Positions 36,801 through 45,386 are shown, counted from the stretch's first letter. The stretch: DNA of 64,000 bases from Corallococcus sp. CA053C (GCF_003611675.1 NZ_RAWA01000001.1:34219-98218); one strand, 5' to 3'. The notes: a model not told the origin generated them from the sequence alone. A program made the numbers and translations.

Positions 36801-37545
36801 GGTCTTCCAGGACGTGAACCTGCGGCTGCCCGAATCCGGCGTGGCGATTGAGACGCTCGATGGCGACGTGCCGCTGGCGGAGAACGTGGAGTTCTCCGAG
36901 GGCCAGATGCAGCTCCTGAGCGACATCGACGTCAACCCCTACTCAATGCTTCGCTTCGCCGACCAGCATCCCCTGTACTCGAGCAGCAGCTTCGTTTCGG
37001 TGGGCCGCATCACCACGCCGCGCTTCACCATCGCGCCCCTCGCCGGCAACCTGTCCATCACCCAGAACGTGGTGTCCATGAGCCAGTTGGAGATGGGCGT
37101 CCGGGGCGGGCGCATCACCGGACAGTGCCTGCTGGAGTGGAAGGGCAAGCACTCCACGCTGGAGGCCCACGTGCGGGCGACGGGCGTGAAGTCGTCCCGG
37201 GGCGAGCCCTTCGACGGCAATGCCGCCGTGGTCATCTCCGCCAGGGATCGCAGCGTCAACGGCCGCGCGGAGATTTTGCGCATCGGCAACCGCCACCTGC
37301 TCGACCTGCTGGACCTGGAGGATCCACGCCACGTGGATCCCGCCACCAACCGCGTCCGCTACGCGTTGGGACTGGGCTACCCGGAGCACGTGCGGGTGAG
37401 CTTCAATCACGGCTTCGGCAGCCTGCGCATCACCCTGGGCGGCCTGGCCCAACTGGTCAGCATCGATGAGATCCGGGGCATCCCCCTGGGCCCCCTCGTC
37501 GACCGGATGCTCCTCTCCCTGTCTCCTCCCGAGGCCCTGCCATGA
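33859..37545 (+). CDS. AsmA/YdbH-like bridge-type envelope protein
   Basis: 1228 residues. Basic start (RPRRRIKR) and one membrane helix at about 13-38, then a long periplasmic beta-rich chain. It opens with the AsmA pattern LKQRIVSWVEAERGVRLDYQ and LEALVVRTP and ends with DUF-type repeats such as LDLEDPRHVDPATNRVRYAL and SFNHGFGSLRITLGGL. Such proteins form hydrophobic grooves that carry phospholipid from inner to outer membrane. The next gene encodes a DUF1318 lipoprotein, the partner of YdbH in Escherichia coli, so YdbH is the closest functional match. The stop overlaps the next ATG (ATGA). Confidence 0.82.
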   Translation: MESPGAGRPRRRIKRIIAGALLVLVTTVVLLLVAGVAVLHHLDQPWLKQRIVSWVEAERGVRLDYQAARVSVLSGLHLEALVVRTPAPFEGAAPELLRVGTLEVHWSLGALLSRTPRVERVVARDVVFTQVAGDAGPTSLDALTGPEAPEPMPLEAPVGASRQAAAFLASAPPFGRIELSGVSLGYVRVRNGAVVDRWSLRGLAAVVEAKRLDGAWKLFAELGQPGRPLPLVLNREGPATPPAQAELELALSAEVGASAAHAQVDLDVARQSFAPGFTVRTLLHGAVSAKFDGEKQHITVDLDRTRLTDSAEVQVQLLLPDAEELPPVLIRALADVDLGRGLQAIPADLRPISLERGKAHLEARDVTLSAMPQLGAQGRLGLEVEVAALQRLQDTLRLSLGGGRITLTATPDPRQGLTAQLAFALQGLDVRGPTALRIPKASGELKGQQLRPDLASPLQVAGDVSLTGTMEALDIRTSGLQVMAERLGLQLQAPLAGKPPFTLKADIPVGMLQVVTADGRELLKGPVTVKLHASEAFPHWEEPRLSRARARLDLDVGTLHASLDATKGTDDVAYSLDMQTPDLVAARPFIPDAVAAHVPWKGLGVALASKGRLTALFSASPRLEHRTELRLQRPGWDDVTARDATLVLSSHGDAWRHQGELDLQLEGLRIGDSDAGPQHQRLTLDVDRRKPSLRLGLTSQAGLKFDVDAALAFDRKARALRVDVKGDLPPLGPLAPLLTRARVPRELEPSKLALNGEIHGTLFGVLTGIAADGTPLLTPDPLRTAAFDGTAVVNARGLRWRQDAWSMNFPEAQWKAESHVDGPRRRVHSHLTAEKLSVGLPDRRLSFTGVSSDTTLRFTDKLEAAEVEGRHEIKVRTLEQNPALPYPAQDLEASFTVRHQPQGVVHVPDLKLINPATGTELKVQGRLDLSDGRRRLAFRGGLEQDLSRLAQPGRIESSGKVSVDFQVASPDLVIFRTLSHLVFQDVNLRLPESGVAIETLDGDVPLAENVEFSEGQMQLLSDIDVNPYSMLRFADQHPLYSSSSFVSVGRITTPRFTIAPLAGNLSITQNVVSMSQLEMGVRGGRITGQCLLEWKGKHSTLEAHVRATGVKSSRGEPFDGNAAVVISARDRSVNGRAEILRIGNRHLLDLLDLEDPRHVDPATNRVRYALGLGYPEHVRVSFNHGFGSLRITLGGLAQLVSIDEIRGIPLGPLVDRMLLSLSPPEALP

Positions 37546-38081
37546 AACACCGTGGGTTGCTGCTCCTCGCCACCCTCGCCGCTCCCGGCTGCCTCCGCGC
37601 CCCGGAGATCGTCATGGTCGACCGGGCGACGGCGCTCGAAGAGCAGGCGTCGGGTTCGTTCAAGGACGTGGAGCAGCGGCTGGCCCGCGCGGGCATGAGC
37701 CCGACGCCGGTGCCGCTCACGCCCAACCAACTGGAGGAGCTGGGCATCCAGCCCACGCCGCTCGTCGAGAACATCGGCAAGACACCAGCGGACCGCGTCG
37801 ACGACCTGTTGCGGCGCCACTGCGTGGGCGAAGGCAAGGACGGACTGCTGGTGGTCACCCGGCGCCAGTGTCAGGCCGGGCGCATGTCCTCCGACGACGT
37901 CGCGCTGGTGGAGCGGGTGAACCGGAGCCGGATGCAGCTGTGGCAGTGGATGCGGACGGTCCGCCCGGGCGTGTCCGAAGCGGCGCTGCGTCAGGGCTGG
38001 CAGCAGGCGCACGCGGAAGGGGTGGTCTGCGGCGGCTGGGTCGAAGCGGGTGACGGCACCTGGGGAGAGAAGAAGTGCTGA
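37542..38081 (+). CDS. DUF1318 (YdbL-like) lipoprotein
   Basis: 179 residues. Signal peptide MKHRGLLLLATLAAPGC with lipobox Cys17. The C-terminal 90 residues follow the DUF1318 pattern: VGEGKDGLLVV, then VERVNRSRMQLWQWM (VN..R...Y position) and VCGGWVEAGDGTWGEKKC at the end (G.W...+G.W..K). In Escherichia coli YdbL is a soluble periplasmic protein that assists the YdbH-YnbE lipid bridge. Here it is lipid-anchored, so it may combine the roles of YdbL and the YnbE lipoprotein. It overlaps both neighbouring genes by a few bases. Confidence 0.8.
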   Translation: MKHRGLLLLATLAAPGCLRAPEIVMVDRATALEEQASGSFKDVEQRLARAGMSPTPVPLTPNQLEELGIQPTPLVENIGKTPADRVDDLLRRHCVGEGKDGLLVVTRRQCQAGRMSSDDVALVERVNRSRMQLWQWMRTVRPGVSEAALRQGWQQAHAEGVVCGGWVEAGDGTWGEKKC

Positions 38082-41000
38082 CCTCCGGTGGCCGGTGGTG
38101 CGTGGCCCTGGCCGTGCTCATCGCGGGCGCAGCCGCGGCCCAGGACGACGAGAGCGGCGCGGGCCTGCGCACGCTCTCGCGGCTCACCGTGGGCGTGGGG
38201 GACCAGTTCCTGGGGCAGTTGGGGCCGGATGGAAACACGCTGCTCTTCGTGTCCAACCGCGACATCGCGACGGAGATCTACGTCCAGGACCTGGAGCAGG
38301 GCCGCGAGCGCCGCCTCTTCGACGAAGGCGCGGACGTGACGTGGCCGCGCATCAGCCCGGATGGCAGACACCTGCTCTACATCTCGTTCCGCGACCAGGC
38401 CAGCGGCCAGCTCTGCGTGAGGGACCTGCCGGATGCCGAGGAGCGCCGCTGCCTGGATGAAGAGACGAGCGCGCTGCAGGCGGAGTGGATCGACGCGTCG
38501 CACATCGCGCTGGTGAGCCGCGCGACCATCCAGGGAGACCTGCGCCTGTCGCGCGTCACCCTGGAGCGCGAGTGGACCGTGAGCCCGCTGCTCGAGCGCA
38601 ACCTGACCAGCCCCACCATTTCTCCCGATGGGCGCTGGCTGGTGTACGTCCCCATCGAGCGCTCCGTGCGGCAGGTGGGCTCGGGCTTCGCCGCGCGCGC
38701 CGCATCCCACCTGGAGGCCGTGCGGCTGGACCGTCCCGGCGCGGCCCCCATCCCGCTGGCACTCGACCTCCCGGGGCAGACCGGGCAGCCGGTGTTCGCA
38801 CGCGATGGACAGTCGCTGTACGTGGTGCAGTTCTTCACCGACTCCAACGCGGACGGGGTGATTGACGCCAGTGACAGCGGGTTGCTGTTCCGGGTGCCCT
38901 TCCCTTCCGAGCGCGAGGATGCGCCCGAACGGGCCGCCGCCTCCAGTCCGGATCAGCTCACCGGCGAGGGCTGGAGCTGCCAGTACCCGTCACCGGCGGC
39001 CGCGGCCCTCGTCGCGACCTGTTCGCGCGACCATTCGCTGGATGTGTATCAACTGCCCTTGGACGGCCTGGTCCCCAGCGAGTGGGACGTGCCCCGCATC
39101 AAGGAAGAGCTGGGGATGGTGGGCAAGCGCGCGGATCAGCTCCTGCTCTACCGTCAGCGCCTGCTGCGCGAAGCACGGCCCAAGCCCCGCCGACTGCTGA
39201 TGATGCGCCTGAGCCAGCTGCACCTGGCGTTCGAGGACTTCGACGCGGCGGACTTCTACGCCCGCCACATGACCTCCGTGGAGGACCCCGCCACCCGGGG
39301 CCTGTCGGAGCCGCTGCGGATCCTCATCGACCACCGGCGGGCCATGAAGGAGCGCGACCGCGGGCGCATGGTGGACGAGCTGAGCGAAGCCGAACGGCAA
39401 CGCATGGCCGCGTTGGACCCCGAGCACGCGCCCAGCCCGCCCTCCGCCGTCTTCCAGCACGTGGTGCGCAGTGAGCTGGCGCAGGCCGCGGGCGACTTCA
39501 CCCGGGCACGCCAGGAATTGGAGGCGGCGCAGGTGACGGACACCACGCCGCGCGCGGTGCTGGAGGCGTGGTTCGACCGGGCAGACACGTTGTACCGCGC
39601 GCTCGACGACCGGGAGGCCCTGCTGGAGGCCGGCCACCGGCTGTCCACGAACAAGGTCTTCCATGACGATGATCAGCTCGACTTTGCCCGCGCCGCCGTC
39701 CGCGCGCTGTACCGGGGACGCCCCTACGCTGAGGCGGATGCCGCGATGGCCCGGGCGCTGGAAGCGGCGCCCGCCGGCTCCGCCTATGCGTTCGCCCTGG
39801 AGCTGGGCCGGCACGTCAATGCGTTGCATGAAGAGCGCCCGCCCCGCCCCGTCCGGGATGCGCTGATTGCGTTCTACCATCAGCAGAAGGACCCGCTCCG
39901 CCGGCGCGCGCTGGTGCAGGACGCCGTCGAGCGCGCGGTGGGCCTCGGGGCGGACGGGGTGCTGGAGGCCCTGGCGACGGCCTACGTCGAGGACGCCCCT
40001 GCCGGCACCGAGGAGGGCCGCCGGGCCGAGCGGCTGTTCCGCCGCGCGATGCTGGGCCGCGCCTACCGCCGGCTGGGACGGCAGCGTGAGGACGAGGCCC
40101 GCGCCGACTTCGACCTGGTGACGCGGCGGACGGGCTCGATGGAGAGCGCCGTCGAATCCATGAGCCTGCGCCTGCGGGCCGGCGTCAGCCCGGAGGTGGT
40201 GGAGCAGGAGGTCACCACCACCGCCGCGAAGCTGCGCGTGCCGCTCGCGCACTTCGTGAAGGCGTATCTCCTGGCGCGCCAGCTGCCCGGGCTGGAGGGC
40301 AGCGCCCATGCGCAGACGGTGGCGGCGGCCGTGAAGGAGCTGCGCGCGGCCTGGCCGGAGCTCAAGAACCAGCGCGCGGCGCGGGCCCTGTATGGCGCCA
40401 TCCAGCACGAGGACTTCCTGCGCGGACACGACCCCGCCGCCGCCGAGCGCGCCAACCGGCACTACCTGGTCGCGCTGGACCTGGTGCGCAACAACATTCG
40501 CTACAAGGCGATGATCCTCGGCGCGTTGGGGCTGTTGCACACGCAGGTGGGCAACTTCCACATCGCCCTGGGCTACCTCGATCAGCGCGACGCGTATCCC
40601 TACGTGGACAACGAGTCGGGGGTGGCGGTGGCGCTGGCCCGCGCCCGGGCGCTCCTGCACGTCGGCCGCGAGGCGGAGTCCGCGAAGGCGGCGGATCAGG
40701 CCTTGGCCCTGGTGGAGGCCTCGCCGAAGCTGGCCCCGTTCGCCACCCTGACCCTGGATCGCGCGGCGCTCTACAACCTCGCGGCGGGCCGGTTCGAACG
40801 GGCGTTGGAGCTCTACGCCCGCGAGCTGCCTGCCGTGGAGGCCGGTCCCCGTGACGCGGAAGGACTGCGCAACCGGCTGGTGGTGCGCCTGTCCCGCGGC
40901 GCCGCCGCGTTGGGCGCGGGGCAGCCCCAGCGGACGTTGGAGGACCTGGCTCAGGTGGAGCGAGACCTGGCGCTCCCCGCCGTGCAGGCCACGCTGACCC

Positions 41001-41548
41001 AGGCGCGGGCTACACCCCGACAGGTGCAGCGCGCCTACCGCATCATCGCCGCGGGCCTGCGCGCCAACGCGGAGACCCGGCTTGTGCACCTGGACGCCGC
41101 GGCCCGCGCGCTCGAACAGCGGCGCGCGCTGTTCCTGGAGCAGTTCGAGGAGACGGACCGCGACGAGGACGTCCGCGCGGTGACGCTCGCGGAGCTGCGG
41201 TTGGCCGAGAACGCCGTGGACCGTCAGGACCCGGCGCGGGCGGCCCGCTGGCTGGGCACGGCGCTGGAGCATGCCGACGCGCTGAGGGAGCGCACCCACG
41301 CGCCGGTCGACTCCAACCAGTTGGATGTCCTCTGGTTCGCGGCGCAATTGCACGCGGAGGGGAACACGCGGCTGCCGTTCGACGTGCCCCAGCGCATGGG
41401 CCAGGCGCGGCGCACGCTCATCGAGCAACGCGACCCCGTCTGGCGCGCGTATCGGGCGTGGTTCGACATCTACCTGGCGCTCGGAGCCACGGAGGGTCCC
41501 GCCGTCACGGCTGACAAGAACCCGGGGCAGGCGCCCGCGACGCGATAG
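38075..41548 (+). CDS. Exported TolB-like propeller plus long helical-repeat (TPR-type) protein
   Basis: 1157 residues. The GTG at 38075 lies inside the end of the DUF1318 gene, with GGAGAGAAG upstream. Signal peptide MLTSGGRWCVALAVLIAGAAAA. Residues 35-330 are TolB/PD40 blades (QLGPDGNTLLFVSNRD, PRISPDGRHLLYISFRD, PTISPDGRWLVYVPIE), with DSNADGVIDASDSG as a calcium-type loop. The remaining 800 residues are alpha-helical hairpin repeats (ALYNLAAGRFERALELYARE, LLHTQVGNFHIALGYLDQRD). It is the third gene of the lipid-bridge operon; a periplasmic scaffold role is inferred. Confidence 0.78.
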   Translation: MLTSGGRWCVALAVLIAGAAAAQDDESGAGLRTLSRLTVGVGDQFLGQLGPDGNTLLFVSNRDIATEIYVQDLEQGRERRLFDEGADVTWPRISPDGRHLLYISFRDQASGQLCVRDLPDAEERRCLDEETSALQAEWIDASHIALVSRATIQGDLRLSRVTLEREWTVSPLLERNLTSPTISPDGRWLVYVPIERSVRQVGSGFAARAASHLEAVRLDRPGAAPIPLALDLPGQTGQPVFARDGQSLYVVQFFTDSNADGVIDASDSGLLFRVPFPSEREDAPERAAASSPDQLTGEGWSCQYPSPAAAALVATCSRDHSLDVYQLPLDGLVPSEWDVPRIKEELGMVGKRADQLLLYRQRLLREARPKPRRLLMMRLSQLHLAFEDFDAADFYARHMTSVEDPATRGLSEPLRILIDHRRAMKERDRGRMVDELSEAERQRMAALDPEHAPSPPSAVFQHVVRSELAQAAGDFTRARQELEAAQVTDTTPRAVLEAWFDRADTLYRALDDREALLEAGHRLSTNKVFHDDDQLDFARAAVRALYRGRPYAEADAAMARALEAAPAGSAYAFALELGRHVNALHEERPPRPVRDALIAFYHQQKDPLRRRALVQDAVERAVGLGADGVLEALATAYVEDAPAGTEEGRRAERLFRRAMLGRAYRRLGRQREDEARADFDLVTRRTGSMESAVESMSLRLRAGVSPEVVEQEVTTTAAKLRVPLAHFVKAYLLARQLPGLEGSAHAQTVAAAVKELRAAWPELKNQRAARALYGAIQHEDFLRGHDPAAAERANRHYLVALDLVRNNIRYKAMILGALGLLHTQVGNFHIALGYLDQRDAYPYVDNESGVAVALARARALLHVGREAESAKAADQALALVEASPKLAPFATLTLDRAALYNLAAGRFERALELYARELPAVEAGPRDAEGLRNRLVVRLSRGAAALGAGQPQRTLEDLAQVERDLALPAVQATLTQARATPRQVQRAYRIIAAGLRANAETRLVHLDAAARALEQRRALFLEQFEETDRDEDVRAVTLAELRLAENAVDRQDPARAARWLGTALEHADALRERTHAPVDSNQLDVLWFAAQLHAEGNTRLPFDVPQRMGQARRTLIEQRDPVWRAYRAWFDIYLALGATEGPAVTADKNPGQAPATR

Positions 41549-41609
41549 GCGTTGTCACGGGGAATGCGTCTACGTCTTTGATGGGAAGGGTTTCAGTGCG
41601 TCCACCGCA

Positions 41610-42104
41610 TCAGGGCGCACGGCACAGCCGGTCCACCCGGGTCAGCATGGTCGGCATGCGCGAGGAACCGTGCATCCGCCGGACCTGCTGCGCGGCGCTC
41701 GCGGTCTCCATCCCGATGGCGGTGATGAGCAGGGGCTTCAGGCTGTGGCCGCGCACGATGGGCTGGGCCGACCCGGTGGTGACATAGGGCGTCTTGGCCA
41801 CGCCGACGATGGGCACCGTGCGGCAGAGGGCCTCGTACAGGTGGGCGCCCAGGCCCGGCTTGTCCTCCCCGAGCCACACGTAGCCGTCCACGATGATGGC
41901 CTTCAGCGGCTCCTGCACCCCGGCGAGCACGCGCAACAGGTGTGGCAGCTCGCGGCGGTAGAACTGGCCGGGCTCGTAGGGGGCCGCGATGGGGCCCCGG
42001 TCCACCAGGTGCCCGGCCTCCGTGGCGTCGGGCCAGTCACGAAAGAGGACGCACCCGGCCACGGTGACGTCAGGCCGGTAGTCCACATCCACGCAGGCGA
42101 GCAT
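41610..42104 (-). CDS. nfi: Endonuclease V (deoxyinosine 3' endonuclease), short form
   Basis: 164 residues from the ATG at 42104, which has a strong GAGGAGG. ACVDVDY carries the first catalytic Asp (Asp6), PYEPGQFYRREL the strand-separating wedge (PYEP for PYIP) and Glu52, and IVDGYVWL Asp73. GLGAHLYEAL and PIVGVAKTPY complete the fold core and KPLLITAIGMETASA matches the C-terminal TGHRVSVDSA region. It nicks DNA near deaminated bases. It is about 55 residues shorter than the Escherichia coli enzyme, lacking the N-terminal helix and the C-terminal end. The 142 bp up to the next gene hold no better start, though a GTG start further up is possible. Confidence 0.83.
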   Translation of the reverse strand: MLACVDVDYRPDVTVAGCVLFRDWPDATEAGHLVDRGPIAAPYEPGQFYRRELPHLLRVLAGVQEPLKAIIVDGYVWLGEDKPGLGAHLYEALCRTVPIVGVAKTPYVTTGSAQPIVRGHSLKPLLITAIGMETASAAQQVRRMHGSSRMPTMLTRVDRLCRAP

Positions 42105-42246
42105 CCGGTCCTCCTCGGGGCAGTGCCCAGGGTAGGCGATGCGCGACGGCCCCGCGAGGCCGTCCGTCAACCCCAAGGTGGGCACCCGCGCCGGAGCAGG
42201 CAGACCGGCCGCCCGGCCCGAGTGCCCGCCTCCCCCTCGGTCACGC

Positions 42247-43860
42247 TCAGGGCTCCTTGAAGATGAGCAACCCGCGCGCGGTGTCCACCGCGTAGATGAA
42301 CCCATCGCCCGGGACGCGCATGCCGATGGCGCCTTCGTAGGTGTGGCCCTGACGGCCCGGGTCGAACTCGCGGTAGTTGTTGAACCAGGCAATCTCCTTG
42401 GGCTTCGTGGGGTTGGCCACGTCCAGCACGCGCACGCCTTCGTGGTACCAGGCCACATAGAGGCGCGTGCCCTTCAGCACCATGTTGTGGATGGAGCTCG
42501 ACTGGCGCAGGCGGTGCTCTCCGATGAGCTGGATGTGGGCCGGGTCGGTGACGTCCAGCACGCGCAGGTGCGTGCCTTCCCCTTCCCCGCCTTCGAACGC
42601 GATGGTGCGGCCCGCGAAGGTCCCCACCGCGCTGGCGTGGCTGTACGCGAGCGCGTAGGCGTAGCGCCCCAGCTCGCGGACCTGGTAGGGGTCGCTCACG
42701 TCGGCGACGACGTAGCCGCTGTTCGTGTGGCTGATGTACAGGCGGCCCTCGTAGGCGAAGGCGTCATGCGGGTAGCTGAAGAGGTCCTCGCCCGTCGCGA
42801 TGGTGATGCGGTTGAGCAGCACGGGAACCAGCGGGGTGGAGACATCGAAGATGAGCGTCTGGCTTACGGGCCAGAGCGCCATGGCGTAGAGCCGATTTCC
42901 GTCCACGAACAAGGTGTGGATGTCCAGGGGAGCGCCGCCGGGCAGGCTGCGCACGAAGACCGGATCCGCGGGGTTGGAGATGTCGTAGACAATGACCCCC
43001 GAGGCCTGGCTGGCGATGTAGAGGGCATCGTCCTTGGCCCAGGCGGCGTTCCAGTAGGAATCCCCGGGCAGCGAGATTTGCTTCTTCATCACGGGGTGGT
43101 GCTTGTCGCTCACGTCGAAGACCGTCAGGCCGCCCGCGGGCCCGGTCTTCGGGATCCGGACCGACACCACGTAGGCGTGGTTCTTCGTGACGTAGACATC
43201 GGCCGGGAAGCCGAGGCTGACGAAGGATTCGGAGGCGAGGTCCAGCCCCCCGGACTCGGCCTCGCCGCGGCCCCACTTCATCCGCTCCGCGTTGAAGGTC
43301 CCCTTGTCCACGAGCTTGCCGTTGATGCACCGGGTGTAGCAGCCGGTGATGTGGTTGGCTTCGGGCACGCCACAGCCCGCGAGCGAATACTGCCGCGATC
43401 CACCGTCAGCCACGCTGGTGGTGAGCGAGAGGTAGAAGCCCTGGTCGTCGAACTGCTTCCGCGTGGCGGTCTGGCCGGCCATGAGGTCGACGCCGCCGTC
43501 CGGAGGGAGGATGAAGCCCAGATAGAATGGGTAGACGTCGTCCGAACGCAGCTCGGTCTGGTAGCCACCGTGCCGGTCGACCCCGGCGAACGCGCGCGGG
43601 TCGCACTTCGACAGGTCGAAGAGGGCCGGGGTGTCGCAGTCGAGCTGCGCGCCGCGCGTCCCGTTGAAGCTGCACGGGGCGAAGACGCCGCGGTCGATCC
43701 AGTCGGTCTTGTCCTCGATGGGGGTGGACATGCCGTCCCAGACTTCACCGGGCGGAGTGCCGGCATCCGGGGTCACCTGGAGGTCATCGTCACACCCTGC
43801 CGCGAGCGTGAGGAGTACGACGGGGAGGCACACCCATGACGGCCTGGTCCTTCGTGTCAT
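42247..43860 (-). CDS. LVIVD-repeat lipoprotein
   Basis: 537 residues from the ATG at 43860. Signal peptide MTRRTRPSWVCLPVVLLTLAAGC, lipobox Cys23. After about 180 residues with several Cys come LVIVD blades: GLTVFDVSDKHHPVMKKQIS, GVIVYDISNPADPVFVRSLP, TLIFDVSTPLVPVLLN, YVVADVSDPYQVRELGRYAY, LRVLDVTDPAHIQLIGEHRL, VRVLDVANPTKPKEIAWFNN. These form a beta-propeller, probably on the cell surface. Function unknown. It diverges from the P450/peptide operon; the 274 bp between them hold both promoters. Confidence 0.85.
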   Translation of the reverse strand: MTRRTRPSWVCLPVVLLTLAAGCDDDLQVTPDAGTPPGEVWDGMSTPIEDKTDWIDRGVFAPCSFNGTRGAQLDCDTPALFDLSKCDPRAFAGVDRHGGYQTELRSDDVYPFYLGFILPPDGGVDLMAGQTATRKQFDDQGFYLSLTTSVADGGSRQYSLAGCGVPEANHITGCYTRCINGKLVDKGTFNAERMKWGRGEAESGGLDLASESFVSLGFPADVYVTKNHAYVVSVRIPKTGPAGGLTVFDVSDKHHPVMKKQISLPGDSYWNAAWAKDDALYIASQASGVIVYDISNPADPVFVRSLPGGAPLDIHTLFVDGNRLYAMALWPVSQTLIFDVSTPLVPVLLNRITIATGEDLFSYPHDAFAYEGRLYISHTNSGYVVADVSDPYQVRELGRYAYALAYSHASAVGTFAGRTIAFEGGEGEGTHLRVLDVTDPAHIQLIGEHRLRQSSSIHNMVLKGTRLYVAWYHEGVRVLDVANPTKPKEIAWFNNYREFDPGRQGHTYEGAIGMRVPGDGFIYAVDTARGLLIFKEP

Positions 43861-44049
43861 GAAGTGGATGAGTCCCCGGCGGGGAAAACGATGCAAACAT
43901 GGCGCGGGCCCGGCTGGAGGACCCGGCCAGCAAGGCCCCGGGCCATCGCCATTTCTCGGGCTTCGAGAATATCCGGCAACACGGTCATTGTTCACTTCGG
44001 CAGCAGATGTCTGGGATTTATTCCAATCTCTCCCATGTTTCAGAATGTA

Positions 44050-44078
44050 TTGACCGGGCAGCGGCGACCCGCTACCGT
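44050..44078 (+). promoter_or_regulatory. Candidate sigma-70 promoter for the P450-peptide-P450 operon
   Basis: TTGACC (44050-44055, five of six with consensus) and TACCGT (44073-44078, three of six) are 17 bp apart, in a locally AT-richer stretch. Transcription would start near 44085, about 50 nt before the chosen start codon. The -10 box is weak. Confidence 0.3.
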
Positions 44079-44134
44079 CACATTCAACGGTTGCTCAATA
44101 ACGCATGGACTCACACGAGGCGGAGGTCCGACGG

Positions 44135-45268
44135 ATGTCGAGACAGGAGCCTGGGGTCCAGTTTCAAGAGGATCCGTTACGGTTCATCGAACAGTCGCTC
44201 CCCGCCGGAGGAAACTCCCTCTGGCTGCCAGGACGGCGCTTGTGTGTCGCGGAGCCGGCGGCCGCCAAGGCAGCGCTCTCCAATGCCGAAGGGCTGTATG
44301 AGGAGCACGCGGACTTCTTCCAGACAGAGGAAGGCATGTTCGGCCCGCGCTCCGCGCAGCTGGAGATCAGCCGCGAGGCCCGGACGCTGCTGAAGACATA
44401 CCTCGCCGCGCGTGCGGGGGAGCTGCCGGACGTCCTCCGTCAGACGTTGGTGCCCACCAGCGAGTGGCCCGACGCGGGCAACCGGCTCATGCATCGCTAC
44501 CTCGCGGATGCGCTGGTGTCGCCCGACAGTCCCGACTCGCTGCGGAAGATCGTGGGCGTGGTGGTGGAGCGCGCGGTCCTCGCCGGGGCGCGGGAGCGGG
44601 CCTTCCGGCTGTCCCGTGCGCTCCTGCGCTTCCGCGTCCGCCGGGAGCTGACGCGCGCCATCGCGGCCCGCCGGGCGCAGCGCCGCGATACATCCGCCGA
44701 CCTGCTCGACGTCGTCGTCCGCGCATCAGGCGCCGACGTGCCGGCGGCGCTCGTGGCGGAGGTGTTCCTGTCGTGTGTGTTCGCGGTGGCGGGCTCGGTC
44801 GGGTTCGTCCTCGGCTGGTCGCTCTACCTGTGGGGCACGCACCCGAGCCCGGACGCCCTGCCCTCCTGGGTGGTCCGCGAGTCGCTGCGGCTGTGGCCGG
44901 TGGCGTGGCTGCTGTCCGTCCGCCCCAGGAAGGCGCACGAGGTGGCGGGCGTGGCGGTGACGCCGGAAGACAAGGTGCTCGCCTGTCCCTACCTGGTCCA
45001 CCGCCACCCGGGGCACTGGCCGGATCCGGAGTCCTTCCGTCCCGAGCGGTGGGCCGACCTCAAGTCCCCCCCGGCGTTCATCCCGTTCGGCTGGGGGCCG
45101 CATACGTGCCCCGCCGCCCTGCTCTCCATGGGGCTGGTCGAGGACGTCCTCCGCATCCTCTCCGAAGGCTACCAGTGGACGGTCACCGCCCACGGCACGC
45201 GCCCCTTTGTCGGCTCCGCGCTCGCTCCGCCCCGCTTCACGCTGAGCGCCCGGCCGCGCACGCTGTAG
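44135..45268 (+). CDS. Cytochrome P450 (first of the peptide-flanking pair)
   Basis: 377 residues. The ATG at 44135 has GGAGG at an 8-bp spacing; the ATG ten codons upstream has none. K-helix ExxR is VRESLRLWP (Glu249, Arg252), the meander is FRPERW, and the heme loop is PFGWGPHTCP with Cys325 as thiolate ligand. The I-helix has AGSVG near residue 220 where monooxygenases have AGx(D/E)T, so the proton-relay acid and alcohol are missing. That fits an enzyme making radical couplings rather than O-transfer, as in biaryl peptide P450s. It is 28 bp ahead of the 29-codon peptide gene and is the first gene of the operon. No ferredoxin gene is adjacent. Confidence 0.88.
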   Translation: MSRQEPGVQFQEDPLRFIEQSLPAGGNSLWLPGRRLCVAEPAAAKAALSNAEGLYEEHADFFQTEEGMFGPRSAQLEISREARTLLKTYLAARAGELPDVLRQTLVPTSEWPDAGNRLMHRYLADALVSPDSPDSLRKIVGVVVERAVLAGARERAFRLSRALLRFRVRRELTRAIAARRAQRRDTSADLLDVVVRASGADVPAALVAEVFLSCVFAVAGSVGFVLGWSLYLWGTHPSPDALPSWVVRESLRLWPVAWLLSVRPRKAHEVAGVAVTPEDKVLACPYLVHRHPGHWPDPESFRPERWADLKSPPAFIPFGWGPHTCPAALLSMGLVEDVLRILSEGYQWTVTAHGTRPFVGSALAPPRFTLSARPRTL

Positions 45269-45296
45269 CACCCACCCACAACCCGGAGGCAACACC

Positions 45297-45386
45297 ATGA
45301 AGAAGCTCGCCCGCGCCCTGCTGACCGCCCTGTCCATCCGCAGCAAGGACAAGACGTACGAGTGGTTGGACTACCGCAGCATCTAA
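45297..45386 (+). CDS. 29-residue RiPP precursor peptide between two P450s
   Basis: Twenty-nine codons, ATG 45297 to TAA 45384-45386, with a perfect GGAGG 7 bp before the start. The leader begins MKKLARALLTALSIR (basic, helical), then SKDKT, and the peptide ends YEWLDYRSI. Tyr21, Trp23 and Tyr26 are the only aromatic residues and sit near the C-terminus, as in precursors whose aromatic side chains are cross-linked by P450s (biarylitide, cittilin, atropopeptide families). It lies 28 bp after one P450 stop and 59 bp before the next start, in the same direction, with a large hairpin just after it. Being the precursor is inference from context, size and composition. Its length puts it below most gene-calling thresholds. 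Confidence 0.8.
   Translation: MKKLARALLTALSIRSKDKTYEWLDYRSI

Noticed and set aside
38990..41428. 812-codon open frame opposite the TolB/helical-repeat gene
   Set aside because: Shadow frame caused by GC-rich third positions; no motif and no Shine-Dalgarno.
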